Positions 43,993-53,067 of a stretch of DNA of 64,000 bases are shown here, in pieces (position 1 is the stretch's first letter; every line of letters begins with the position of its first letter). The position numbers were made by a program, and so were the translations under genes. This stretch comes from Sorangium cellulosum So ce56. GTDB taxonomy: Bacteria; Myxococcota_A; Polyangia; Polyangiales; Polyangiaceae. The DNA lies in NCBI RefSeq assembly GCF_000067165.1, contig NC_010162.1, positions 10,237,001 through 10,301,000 of the forward strand. The letters are read 5' to 3'. A model generated the notes under the pieces. That model was not told the DNA's origin. It worked only from the letters and a program-made list of their open reading frames with translations, and did no database searches.

Positions 43993-45054
43993 GTGATTGT
44001 GGACCAGCCCCCCACACCTGCCCCTCACGAGGCTCCGGAGGACCGGGCCACGTTCGGGCTCTCCGCCTTCGATCCTCGCCCGAGCCTCATGGCGCCTTCC
44101 ATCGCGCCGGCCACCTCGGCGGCGCCGCAGGTCTCGGTGGTCGTCCCGGGGCTGAACGAGGCGGAGAGCCTGACGGAGCTCGCGCAGCGGGTGGATCAGG
44201 CCTTGAAAGGGCGCTTCTCCTACGAGCTCATCTTCGTGGACGACGGCAGCACGGACGACAGCTGGGGCGTCATCTCCAGGATCCGCGCGGAGAACCCGGT
44301 CGTGAAGGGGATCCGGCTGCGGAAGAACTTCGGCAAGGCGACGGCGCTCACGGCCGGGTTCCGCAAGGCGAGGGGCGCCGTGGTCGTCACGATGGACGCC
44401 GATCTCCAGGACGACCCGGCCGATCTGCCGAGCTTCATCGCCAAGGTCGAGGAGGGCCTCGACGTCGTGGTGGGCTGGAAGGTCAACCGCCTCGACCCCG
44501 CCAATCGCCTCATCTTGTCCCGGATCTTCAACGGGACCGTCCGCGCGGTCACGGGCGTGAAGCTCCATGACATGAACTGTGGCTTCAAGGCCTACCGTCG
44601 CGAGGTGCTGCGCACCATCCCGATCTACGGCGATCTCTTCCGGTACATCCCGGCGCTCGCCGCCTGGCAAGGCTTCCGCGTCACGGAGATCCCGGTGCGC
44701 CACCACGCCCGCAAGTACGGCGCCTCGCGCTACGGACTGGAGCGCATCCTGCGCGGCTTCTTCGACCTGCTCAGCGTCATGTTCCTGACGCGCTACTCGA
44801 AGAAGCCGATGCACCTCTTCGGCCTCATCGGCCTGGTCTTCGCTGCGACCGGCGTGACCATCAACGCGTATTTGACGTTCCTCTGGCTGCTCGGTCACAA
44901 GATCGGAGACCGGCCGCTGCTCCTCCTCGGTGTGCTGATGATCCTCCTCGGCATCCAGTTCTTCTCGATGGGCTTCATCGGCGAGTTCCTCACCTTCCAG
45001 ATGCAGCAGCGCCACCTGGCAGACGATCCGCCCGTCCGCGAGGAGTTCGAGTGA
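43993..45054 (+). CDS. GT2 glycosyltransferase with two C-terminal membrane helices (GtrB/ArnC-like)
   Basis: The protein has 353 residues from GTG 43993 (an ATG at 44089 is possible). After a disordered start comes the GT-A domain: SVVVPGLNEAESL at about residue 48, FVDDGSTDDSW, VTMDADLQDDPADLP with the metal-binding Asp, and GFKAYRREVLRTIPI. The tail has two membrane helices (LFGLIGLVFAATGVTINAYL and LLLLGVLMILLGIQFFSMGF). This fits undecaprenyl-phosphate sugar transferases of GtrB or ArnC type. It is followed by a YbhN-like membrane protein, a common pairing in envelope glycan genes. Confidence 0.92.
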   Translation: MIVDQPPTPAPHEAPEDRATFGLSAFDPRPSLMAPSIAPATSAAPQVSVVVPGLNEAESLTELAQRVDQALKGRFSYELIFVDDGSTDDSWGVISRIRAENPVVKGIRLRKNFGKATALTAGFRKARGAVVVTMDADLQDDPADLPSFIAKVEEGLDVVVGWKVNRLDPANRLILSRIFNGTVRAVTGVKLHDMNCGFKAYRREVLRTIPIYGDLFRYIPALAAWQGFRVTEIPVRHHARKYGASRYGLERILRGFFDLLSVMFLTRYSKKPMHLFGLIGLVFAATGVTINAYLTFLWLLGHKIGDRPLLLLGVLMILLGIQFFSMGFIGEFLTFQMQQRHLADDPPVREEFE

Positions 45055-45166
45055 TCTCCGAGCCTCGCCTCGATCGGTCCTGGGTCCCCGCGTCCGGGCG
45101 CCTCCCCTCGCTTCAGGCCCTCTGCTCCGCGGCGCCGCGCTGAGCGCGCGGCCGGGGTTCGCCGTC

Positions 45167-46150
45167 GTGCGCCGCACCGCCCTGCGCGCCCTCGCCCGCC
45201 TGATTGGCCCGCTCCTGCTCGTCCTCGTGGTCGTGCGCATGGACGACCGGGACGCGGTGCTCGGCGCGGTCGTCTCGGCCTCGGCTGGCCCGCTCGCGCT
45301 CGCGGCGGCGCTGAACGTCCTCAACATCCACCTCAAGGTGGTCCGCTGGGACGCGCTGCTGCGTGCCCGGGGCATCGTCTATCCGCTTCGGCGTGCGTGG
45401 AGCGCCTACGCGACGTCGCTCTACGTCGGCATGCTGACCCCCGGCCGGGTCGGCGACCTGCTCCGGATCCGCTACCTGCGCCACGACCTCGGCGTGCCTT
45501 ACGCGGAGGGGCTGGCCACCGTCGTGATGGACAGGCTGTGTGATCTCTACGTGCTCGCCGCGTTCGTCGCGGTCGGCGTCGCCCGTTACAGCGCGGTGAT
45601 CGCCGGCCGCCTGGCCTGGCTGACGTGGGGTGGGATCGCCCTCACGGTCCTGGCGCCCCTCGTGTTGCTCATCCCCGGGCTGGCCGAGCGGCTGCTGCTC
45701 GCCTTCTCGCGCAAGCTCGCGAAGGATCCGTCCGAGAGCGCGGAGCCCGGCGCGGCGAGCCGCTTCCTGGTCGCGCTGCGCGCGCATGTCGGGCGCGGGC
45801 TCCTCTTCACGCTCCCGGTCACGCTGGCGACGTTCGTCGTCAACTTCGCGCAGGGCTACCTCATCGCGCGCGCCCTCGGCGTACCGCTCTCGCTCTTCGA
45901 CGTCACCTGCCTGCTCGCCATCGCGAACCTGCTCGGTCTCTTGCCGATCTCGATCGCCGGCGTAGGCGTCCGTGAGCTCTTCTTCTCCCTCGTGTTCCCT
46001 TCGCTCGGCTTCACCGCCGAGCACGGCGTCAGCTTCGGCCTGCTGGTCTTCGCCGTCGTCTACCTCAACGTCGTCGCCGTCGGCTTCGTGAGCTGGCAGC
46101 TGGCCCCCCCGCCCACCTCCCCCGCCCCATCCATCCCCCGATCCGGCTAG
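45167..46150 (+). CDS. YbhN/AglD-like integral membrane protein (LPG-synthase TM-domain family)
   Basis: The 327-residue protein has about eight membrane helices. Landmarks are HLKVVRWDALLRARGIVYPL, the conserved TSLYVGMLTPGRVGDLLRIR and GLATVVMDRLCDLYVLAAFV, then LLGLLPISIAGVGVRELFF near the end. This is the flippase-like / LPG-synthase membrane family (PF03706 as I recall), often next to GT2 genes and proposed to move or modify lipid-linked sugars. It starts with GTG, about 110 bases after the GT2 gene, on the same strand. The function is inferred from context. Confidence 0.88.
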   Translation: MRRTALRALARLIGPLLLVLVVVRMDDRDAVLGAVVSASAGPLALAAALNVLNIHLKVVRWDALLRARGIVYPLRRAWSAYATSLYVGMLTPGRVGDLLRIRYLRHDLGVPYAEGLATVVMDRLCDLYVLAAFVAVGVARYSAVIAGRLAWLTWGGIALTVLAPLVLLIPGLAERLLLAFSRKLAKDPSESAEPGAASRFLVALRAHVGRGLLFTLPVTLATFVVNFAQGYLIARALGVPLSLFDVTCLLAIANLLGLLPISIAGVGVRELFFSLVFPSLGFTAEHGVSFGLLVFAVVYLNVVAVGFVSWQLAPPPTSPAPSIPRSG

Positions 46151-46162
46151 AGCGACAAACGG

Positions 46163-46303
46163 GTCGAAACCCCGAGAAAAGCAGGAATTTCACAGAGAGG
46201 CAGGCAGGCGGGAAGGCGGAGAGCGAAAGACGGCAAGAGGGAGAAATTCATTTTTTTCTTCCTCCCCGCCTCCCCGCCTCCCAGTGAAAATTCTCCGGGT
46301 TTC
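46163..46303. repeat. Imperfect 140-base inverted repeat with purine/pyrimidine arms
   Basis: The left end GAAACCCCGAGAAAAGCAGG, then AATTTCAC (46166-46193), pairs imperfectly with GTGAAAATTCTCCGGGTTTC at 46284-46303. Between them the left side is G/A-rich (GGCAGGCAGGCGGGAAGGCG) and the right side C/T-rich (CCTCCCCGCCTCCCCGCCTC), with a T-run in the middle. It can fold into one long imperfect hairpin. It is located between the convergent genes at 45167 and 46319 and might end transcription on both sides. Confidence 0.55.
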
Positions 46304-46318
46304 AACATGATGGGTGTT

Positions 46319-46957
46319 CTAGAGAGAAATAGGGGTCGTGAGCCGCAAAGGCTCCCCCTCGAAGGCCGGCACCCGCGCCGCGGCGGCTCGGAACGCGTCG
46401 ACCACGCACGCGCCGACCTCGGTCCCGGCGAAGGGCGCCCCGTCCAGCGCCACCTGGGCCTCGCCGCTCGGCGCGAAGGTCACGGTCACGCTCCCCTCCC
46501 CGCTCGGCCCGTCCGGCTGCCAGCAGCGCTTCGCCCGGACACGGCCGTGCTCGAGCGCCGCGCCCGCGGCCTTGCCCACCCGGACGCGCGCCCCGTCGAC
46601 CCGGCTCGACCAGGCGTCGTACCCCTCGTGAGAGCGCAGCGACACCTCGGCAGAGGGGGGGTACGCCCCGCCGCGCTGCAGGCAGTGCGAGGGGCGCACC
46701 ATCGCATAGCCCGTCGCGGTGGCGAAGCTGCACACCGCGAGCGCCACCAGCAGGGCCCGCTGCCCGCCGCCCCGGCCGAGCGGCCCGTCGGGCGGCCCGT
46801 CATCGTCCGATCCGCCACGCAACCGCTCGACCTCCGCACGGATCTCCGCGATTTCCGCGTCCCGGGCGGCGAGCGCCGCATCCCGCTCCTTCAGCTTGGC
46901 TTCGAGGGTTTCGATGCGCGCGCGAGCCGCATCGAGATGATCCCGGTAGTGCGACAT
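46319..46957 (-). CDS. Coiled-coil, single-pass protein with TonB-like C-terminal domain
   Basis: The 212-residue protein begins with a charged coiled coil (ARARIETLEAKLKERDAALA, about residues 10-48), a membrane helix (ALLVALAVCSFATATGYAM), and an outer domain. That domain contains GSVTVTFAPSGEAQVALDG, APFAGTEVGACVVDAFRAA and VPAFEGEPLRLTTPI. This matches a TonB/AgmX-type C-terminal domain seen in many myxobacterial sensor-like proteins. The function is unknown but surface-related. It is divergent from the DUF2079 gene. Confidence 0.8.
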   Translation of the reverse strand: MSHYRDHLDAARARIETLEAKLKERDAALAARDAEIAEIRAEVERLRGGSDDDGPPDGPLGRGGGQRALLVALAVCSFATATGYAMVRPSHCLQRGGAYPPSAEVSLRSHEGYDAWSSRVDGARVRVGKAAGAALEHGRVRAKRCWQPDGPSGEGSVTVTFAPSGEAQVALDGAPFAGTEVGACVVDAFRAAAARVPAFEGEPLRLTTPISL

Positions 46958-47010
46958 GGCGCCATTCTACCGCGGGCCGCGCGTGGCGCCCTGCCCTTCC
47001 CGCGCGCTCA

Positions 47011-47060
47011 CGTCGTTCCACGTCGTTACACGTCCTTCCGCGTCCTTTCGCGATGTTCCC
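47011..47060. repeat. Five tandem 10-bp units upstream of the DUF2079 gene
   Basis: Five consecutive decamers follow the pattern CGTCGTTCCA, CGTCGTTACA, CGTCCTTCCG, CGTCCTTTCG, CGATGTTCCC. The period of 10 is close to one DNA helical turn, so the units would line up on one face of the helix. The stretch sits directly before a GC hairpin and about 55 bases before the start of the DUF2079 gene. Confidence 0.7.
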
Positions 47061-47082
47061 CCCGCTCCTTGACAGCGGGGGG
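47058..47082. promoter_or_regulatory. Hairpin upstream of the DUF2079 gene
   Basis: CCCCCCGCT (47058-47066) and AGCGGGGGG (47074-47082) form a perfect 9-bp stem with a 7-base loop. It ends 32 bases before the chosen start at 47115. It has no T-tract on the plus strand. It could be part of the mRNA leader or a protein site; the function is unknown. Confidence 0.5.
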
Positions 47083-47114
47083 TGGGGTCAAGTAGCCGAG
47101 GACCCGCCTCACCT

Positions 47115-49277
47115 ATGCTAGAGAACCACCGCACCAGGCTGAACAGCGCGCTCGCCAAGCTCGACGGCGCCCTCGAGCGGCTCGCGCGCGCCGCCTTGAC
47201 CCTGGCGCCGTGGCCGATCCTCTACGGCATGAGCATCGCCGTGACGGCCTGGGTCTTCACCCACCCGAGCCGGCACGCGCAGCTCGACACGAACAAGCTG
47301 ACCGAGGTGGAGCGCCGCTGGATGGTCGGCGGCGCCGCCGCCGCCATCGTGGGGGTCGCGCTCGCCTACTTCCTCGTGATGCTGGCGCGGCGGGCCCGCA
47401 CCCGCTCGTGGGACTTCATGGGCACCGTGGGCCGCCTCAACCGCGCCCTGATCCCCCTGCTCGCGCTCCCGTTCGTCGCCGCGCTCAAGCTCCCGAACAT
47501 CGAGAAGGACAGCCCGAAGAGCACGATCTTCTTCGTCGCCCTCGCCGCCCTGGCCACGGGCGCCGGCGCCTACGCCTGGGGCCGCCGCGCGCGGCTCTCG
47601 CCCTGGCTCGACGATGCGTCCGAGCTCGATGGCGCGCCCTCCCGCGGAGGCCGCGCCGCGCGGTGGCTCCCGCCGCTGGCCCTGCTCGCGATGTGGACGG
47701 GCTACACGCTCTTCTTCTCCCGGCTCGCGATCACCAACCACCACGCGCTGCACACCCGGACGCCCGACCTCGGGTACTACGACAACATCTTCTACCAGAC
47801 GATCCACGGACGGCCGCTCGGCTGCTCCTGGCTCAAGGCCGGTTACCACGGCTCCGCGCACTTCGACCCGATCCTCATCCTGCTCTCGCCGCTCTACCTG
47901 ATCTACCCGAGGGCGGAGTTCCTCCTCATCCTCCAGTCCGCGTGGCTCGGCGCCGGCGTCGTGCCCGTGTACCTGCTCGCGCGCGACAAGCTCGCTCACC
48001 GCGGCAAGGCGCTCCTGCTCGCCGCCGTGTGGGCCATCTATCCGGCCCTGCACGGCGCGAACATGTACGAGTTCCACTCGCTCGCGCTGATCTCGCCGCT
48101 CGTCGTCTGGCTCCTCTACTTCTACGAGACCGGCAGGGACAGGCTGTACTGGGTCACCCTCGCCGTGCTGCTGCTCTGCCGGGAGGACGTCTCCCTGCTG
48201 ATGTGCTTCATCGGGCTCTACGCCATCTTCGACCGGCGCCCGGGCAAGACGCGCCTCGGCTGGGTGACCATCGCGACGAGCCTCGTCTACTTCGTCATCG
48301 TGAAGCTGTTCTTCATGACGTCGTCGGGCATCATCATGTCCGGCAAGGACGCTTATTCGTTCGCCTATTACTACGAGGAGCTCATGCCGAACCGGAGCGG
48401 GCTCGGCGGCATGCTCGTCTCCCTCCTCACGAACCCTGTCTTCGCGCTCAAGGTCCTGCTGGAGGAGCCGAAGATCATCTTCCTGCTCCAGCTCTTCGTC
48501 CCCCTCTGCTTCCTGCCCTTCCTCGCCAAGCCCGGGCGCTGGATGCTCGCCTACGGGCTCCTGTTCTGCCTGCTCGCCTCGCGCGACGCAGTGTTCTCGA
48601 TCCACTTCCAGTACTCGTCGATCCTCTTCCCCATCGCGTTCGTGCTGACGCCGATCGCGCTCAAGCGGATCGAGGGCTCCGGGCCGGCCGCGTACTACGG
48701 GCTCGACGGGCGGCGCCTGTCGCGCGCGCTGCTCGCCGCCATGGTCGTGGCGGCCGCGCTGATGTCGTGGAAGTTCGGCGGCCTCGTCGAGAACGCGTCG
48801 TTCAGGGGCGGCTTCTCCCGCGTGGCGCGCAAGCTGACGCCCGACCAGGAGGCGACCTACGCCTGGGTCCGGAAGCAGGTGGAGGCGATCCCGAAAGACG
48901 CCATCGTCGGCGCGACGAGCAAGATGGGACCGCACGTGTCGAACCGGAAGCAGGCCTATTTCTATCCGGGCGAGCGCGCCGCGACCGTCCAGTACGTGCT
49001 GCTCGACGAGGGGGAGCTCAAGGGCAAGGACCTGGAGCGCCACAACGCGGCGGTGAAGCGCGGCGAGCTCGAGGAGCTCAGCCGGCTGAAGAAGCTGGCG
49101 CTGTTCAAGCGGGTGAAGCCGCCGTCGAAGGCGCAGCCGCCGGCGCCGGCGGCCTCCGAGCCCCCTACCGGAGACCCGCCCCCGGAGCTACGAAAGCCGG
49201 ACCGAAAGGGCGGCGGCGCGCCGCCTGCGCCCTCCAACACCGCGGAGCAAGATGAAGACCCTCCTCCTGGCCCATGA
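47115..49277 (+). CDS. DUF2079 polytopic membrane protein
   Basis: The 720-residue protein has about twelve membrane helices. The segment DLGYYDNIFYQTIHGRPLGC and then AHFDPILILLSPLYLIYPRA match the DUF2079 pattern, and LLQSAWLGAGVVPVYLLARD follows. These proteins resemble GT-C transferases in layout, but their activity is unproven. The C-terminal 60 residues are Pro/Lys-rich and soluble. The stop is inside the following USP gene (26-base overlap), which points to coupled expression. The ATG at 47115 (MLENHRTRL) was chosen. Confidence 0.85.
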   Translation: MLENHRTRLNSALAKLDGALERLARAALTLAPWPILYGMSIAVTAWVFTHPSRHAQLDTNKLTEVERRWMVGGAAAAIVGVALAYFLVMLARRARTRSWDFMGTVGRLNRALIPLLALPFVAALKLPNIEKDSPKSTIFFVALAALATGAGAYAWGRRARLSPWLDDASELDGAPSRGGRAARWLPPLALLAMWTGYTLFFSRLAITNHHALHTRTPDLGYYDNIFYQTIHGRPLGCSWLKAGYHGSAHFDPILILLSPLYLIYPRAEFLLILQSAWLGAGVVPVYLLARDKLAHRGKALLLAAVWAIYPALHGANMYEFHSLALISPLVVWLLYFYETGRDRLYWVTLAVLLLCREDVSLLMCFIGLYAIFDRRPGKTRLGWVTIATSLVYFVIVKLFFMTSSGIIMSGKDAYSFAYYYEELMPNRSGLGGMLVSLLTNPVFALKVLLEEPKIIFLLQLFVPLCFLPFLAKPGRWMLAYGLLFCLLASRDAVFSIHFQYSSILFPIAFVLTPIALKRIEGSGPAAYYGLDGRRLSRALLAAMVVAAALMSWKFGGLVENASFRGGFSRVARKLTPDQEATYAWVRKQVEAIPKDAIVGATSKMGPHVSNRKQAYFYPGERAATVQYVLLDEGELKGKDLERHNAAVKRGELEELSRLKKLALFKRVKPPSKAQPPAPAASEPPTGDPPPELRKPDRKGGGAPPAPSNTAEQDEDPPPGP

Positions 49278-49698
49278 CTTCAACGCGACCTCCGAGATCG
49301 CCCTCGACACGGCGATCGAGCTCGCCCGCAAGCTGTCCGCGAAGATCGTCGTCGCGCACGTGTACAGCGTGCCCGTCTACAGCTTCCCGGAAGGCTCGTC
49401 CCTGATCCCCTCGGCCGAGGACGCCGCCCGCATCGGCGATGCGGCGCAGCGGAGCCTCGATCAGGTGCTCGAGCGCCGGCGCGCCACGCCCGGCGTCGAG
49501 ATCTCGGGCGTGCTGCGCGCCGGCGTCCCCGACGAGGAGATCTGCCGCCTCGCGGACGAGATCGGCGCCGACATGATCGTGATCGGGACGCACGCGCGCG
49601 GGGCGGTCGCGCGGGCGCTGCTCGGCAGCGTGGCGCAGCGGGTGGTGAGATCGGCAAAGGTCCCGGTCCTGTCGATACGGGCACCCCAACCGGCCTGA
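49252..49698 (+). CDS. Universal stress protein (UspA-like)
   Basis: The 148-residue protein starts MKTLLLAHDFNATSEIALDT and carries the ATP-binding-type motif GTHARGAVARALLGSVAQRV (G-2x-G-9x-GS) near the end. It is the size and fold of a single-domain UspA protein. It starts with GGAG five bases upstream inside the end of the DUF2079 gene. It is about 140 bases before amtB. The role (stress survival) is family knowledge, with no specific link here. Confidence 0.9.
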   Translation: MKTLLLAHDFNATSEIALDTAIELARKLSAKIVVAHVYSVPVYSFPEGSSLIPSAEDAARIGDAAQRSLDQVLERRRATPGVEISGVLRAGVPDEEICRLADEIGADMIVIGTHARGAVARALLGSVAQRVVRSAKVPVLSIRAPQPA

Positions 49699-49839
49699 TG
49701 TAGGTGACATCACGAAACGGTCGGATCCGGTGTCCGGCGCCGCCGGAACGGGCGTTAGAAATTTCCCGACTTCCTGTCAAATGCGTCCTGCCGCGGCCAC
49801 GAAACCTCGTTGAAACATCGGGCACGTTACCCCGGTGCC

Positions 49840-51054
<1,215 letters not shown>

Positions 51055-51174
51055 CGACACAGAGGGGGCAGCCACAGACCCAGGTCGACGAGGGCTCCCC
51101 GCCGCGCTCGCCCTCCCGGTGGAGAGGGCACGCGAGGGTGGTGGGGGAATTCCCCAGCCCTGCTGGCACGATGG

Positions 51175-51241
51175 ACCGCCAAGGCGCCATAAGACGCCAA
51201 GATTTTTGTGTTTTTCTTGGCGTCCTTGGCGCCTTGGCGGT
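51175..51241. repeat. REP-like hairpin 1
   Basis: ACCGCCAAGGCGCCATAAGA, then CGCCAAGA, pairs with TCTTGGCGTCCTTGGCGCCT, then TGGCGGT, in an almost uninterrupted stem around the T-rich loop TTTTGTGTTTT. Only two or three bases are mismatched. It lies between amtB and yebC. A closely similar layout recurs about 150 bases downstream. I recall similar AACCGCCAAG...CTTGGCGGTT hairpins in other environmental genomes, but cannot check. Confidence 0.85.
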
Positions 51242-51327
51242 TCACAAGATCCCACCTTCCACGTGCGGCCGGGGTGCCGTCGCTGTTGCCTCCCCAGGGG
51301 CGCACCGCTATTGCGACGGACGGTTCG

Positions 51328-51396
51328 AACCGAAAGGCGCCGAGAGCGCCAGGAGAGCTCGACAATCTCCTGGCGCTCCCGGCGCCCTGACGGTTT
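51328..51396. repeat. REP-like hairpin 2
   Basis: AACCGAAAGGCGCCGAGAGC, then GCCAGGAGA, pairs with TCTCCTGGCGCTCCCGGCGC, then CCTGACGGTTT, around the loop GCTCGACAA. Its outline matches hairpin 1 (ACCG at the ends, GGCGCC in mid-stem, CGCCA near the loop), so both probably belong to one family that has drifted. Palindromes CGGTTCGAACCG (51321-51332) flank it on the left and CTCGAACCGAACGG on the right. It ends 95 bases before yebC. Confidence 0.83.
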
Positions 51397-51491
51397 CTAC
51401 GCTCGAACCGAACGGTGCTCCATCTTGCGCCGAACCTTCCCCCTGGGCGCGCGCCGCGAGCGAGCGCCCCGTCATCACGGAGCAGACAGGC

Positions 51492-52241
51492 ATGAGCGGC
51501 CATTCGAAGTGGGCCACCATCAAGCGCAAGAAGGGCGCGCTCGACGCGAAGCGCGGCAAGCTCTTCACGAAGCTCATCAAGGAGATCACCGTCGCCTCGC
51601 GCATGGGCGGCGGAGACCCGAACGGCAACCCGCGCCTCCGCAAGGCGATCAACGACGCCAAGGGCCAGGCGATGCCCGCCGACACGATCAAGCGCGCCAT
51701 CCAGCGCGGCACCGGCGAGATCGAGGGCGCGAACTACGAGGAGATCCTCTACGAGGGGACAGGGCCCGGCGGGACGCTGTTCCTCTGCGAGGCGATGACC
51801 GACAACCGGAACCGCACCGTCGCCGAGATCCGGAAGATCTTCGAGAAGAACAACGGGCAGCTCGGCGCCGGCGGCTCCGCGCAGTGGGCCTTCGAGAGGA
51901 AGGGGATCATCCTCCTCGCGAAGGACGCGGCGACGGAGGACCAGCTGATGGACACCGCCGTGGGCGCGGGCGCCGACGACTACAGCGACCAGGGAGAGGA
52001 GTGGCAGGTGCTCTCCAGCGTCGACGTGATGGACACCGTCGTGAAGGCCCTCGAGGACGCGAAGATCGCGGTGAAGTCGAACTCCGCGGGCTACGTCCCC
52101 AAGAACAAGAAAGAGGTCGCGGGCCGCGACGCCGAGGTCTGCCTGAACCTCGTCGACTCGCTCGACGACCACGACGACGTGCAGAACGTCTACGCCGACT
52201 TCGACGTCCCCGAAGAGGAGCTCGCGAAGCTCGAGGGCTGA
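51492..52241 (+). CDS. yebC: YebC/PmpR family transcription/translation factor
   Basis: The 249-residue protein begins MSGHSKWATIKRKKGALDAK and has EITVASRMGGGDPNGNPRLR, EGTGPGGTLFLCEAMTDNRN and NNGQLGAGGSAQWAFERKGI, the family's best conserved stretches. YebC proteins are DNA-binding regulators, and some assist translation of proline stretches. Length is normal. It starts with ATG 51492 behind GGAG. It is convergent with the CPBP protease gene, 22 bases away. Confidence 0.95.
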   Translation: MSGHSKWATIKRKKGALDAKRGKLFTKLIKEITVASRMGGGDPNGNPRLRKAINDAKGQAMPADTIKRAIQRGTGEIEGANYEEILYEGTGPGGTLFLCEAMTDNRNRTVAEIRKIFEKNNGQLGAGGSAQWAFERKGIILLAKDAATEDQLMDTAVGAGADDYSDQGEEWQVLSSVDVMDTVVKALEDAKIAVKSNSAGYVPKNKKEVAGRDAEVCLNLVDSLDDHDDVQNVYADFDVPEEELAKLEG

Positions 52242-52263
52242 TCCCGCGGCGGGCGCGAGCCCG

Positions 52264-53067
52264 TCACGGCCGCCAGATCGGGAAGCTCACGATCGCCCAC
52301 GAGAAGAACGCGTGGGCGAAGACCGCCGGCGCCAGGCGCCCGGTCCGGTGCACCACGCGACCCCACACGATCGAGCAGCCGAAGCCCGCCGCGACGAGCA
52401 GCGGGTTCGGCCCGGCCACCGGATCGCCGAGCAGGAAGAGCGTGGGGGCGTGCGCGGCGGCGAACAGCGCGCTCGACAGCAGCCACGCGGCGCCCCGGTC
52501 GAGCGGCCCCTCCAGGGCGCGCAGGACGAGCCCGCGCCAGACGATCTCCTCCAGCGCGGCGATGACGAAGACGAGCGCGCCGACGAACACGCGCGCGTCG
52601 GCCGAGGGGTCGCCGAGCTGGAGGTACAGGCGAAGGACCCAGGCCTCGCGAGGCGAGCCCCGCGGGGCGAGCAGCAGCTGCACCGCCATGGCGAGCCCGT
52701 AGAGCCCCGCCGCGACAAGGGCGCCGCGCGCGAGATCGCCGGACAGGGGGCGGAGCGCGGCGCGGAGCTCGCCGCGCCGGCGGAGCCACATCACGGTGAT
52801 CGCCGTGAGGACGGCGTAGGGCGCGCCGAGCGCCGCGAGCATGGCAGGCGCGCCCGCGTGACCGGGATCGAACGCGAACGAGATGGCGAGCGCGACACAG
52901 GCGGTGACGGACGCGGCGATGAGCGCGGCCTCGCGGCGCGATGAGCGCGGCGGCTCGCGCGGATCGATCGCCCGCGGATCGCGCGACGGGGCCGGGGCGG
53001 CCGAGCCAGAGGCAGCCGGAGGAGCCGCGGCGGAAGAGGCCGCGGCGCGGTCTTCGCCCGGGCTCAT
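52264..53067 (-). CDS. CPBP-family intramembrane metalloprotease
   Basis: The 267-residue protein has a disordered Ala/Pro-rich start and about six membrane helices. The motif ALEEIVWRGLVLRALE (EExxxR) lies at about residue 168, SSALFAAAHAPTLFLLG at about 200 supplies the next conserved His, and AHAFFSWAIVSFPIW ends the protein. These match the CAAX protease / bacteriocin-processing (CPBP) family, integral-membrane glutamic-type or metal-dependent peptidases. The start overlaps the coaBC stop by four bases (ATGA), so the two are co-expressed. Confidence 0.88.
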   Translation of the reverse strand: MSPGEDRAAASSAAAPPAASGSAAPAPSRDPRAIDPREPPRSSRREAALIAASVTACVALAISFAFDPGHAGAPAMLAALGAPYAVLTAITVMWLRRRGELRAALRPLSGDLARGALVAAGLYGLAMAVQLLLAPRGSPREAWVLRLYLQLGDPSADARVFVGALVFVIAALEEIVWRGLVLRALEGPLDRGAAWLLSSALFAAAHAPTLFLLGDPVAGPNPLLVAAGFGCSIVWGRVVHRTGRLAPAVFAHAFFSWAIVSFPIWRP

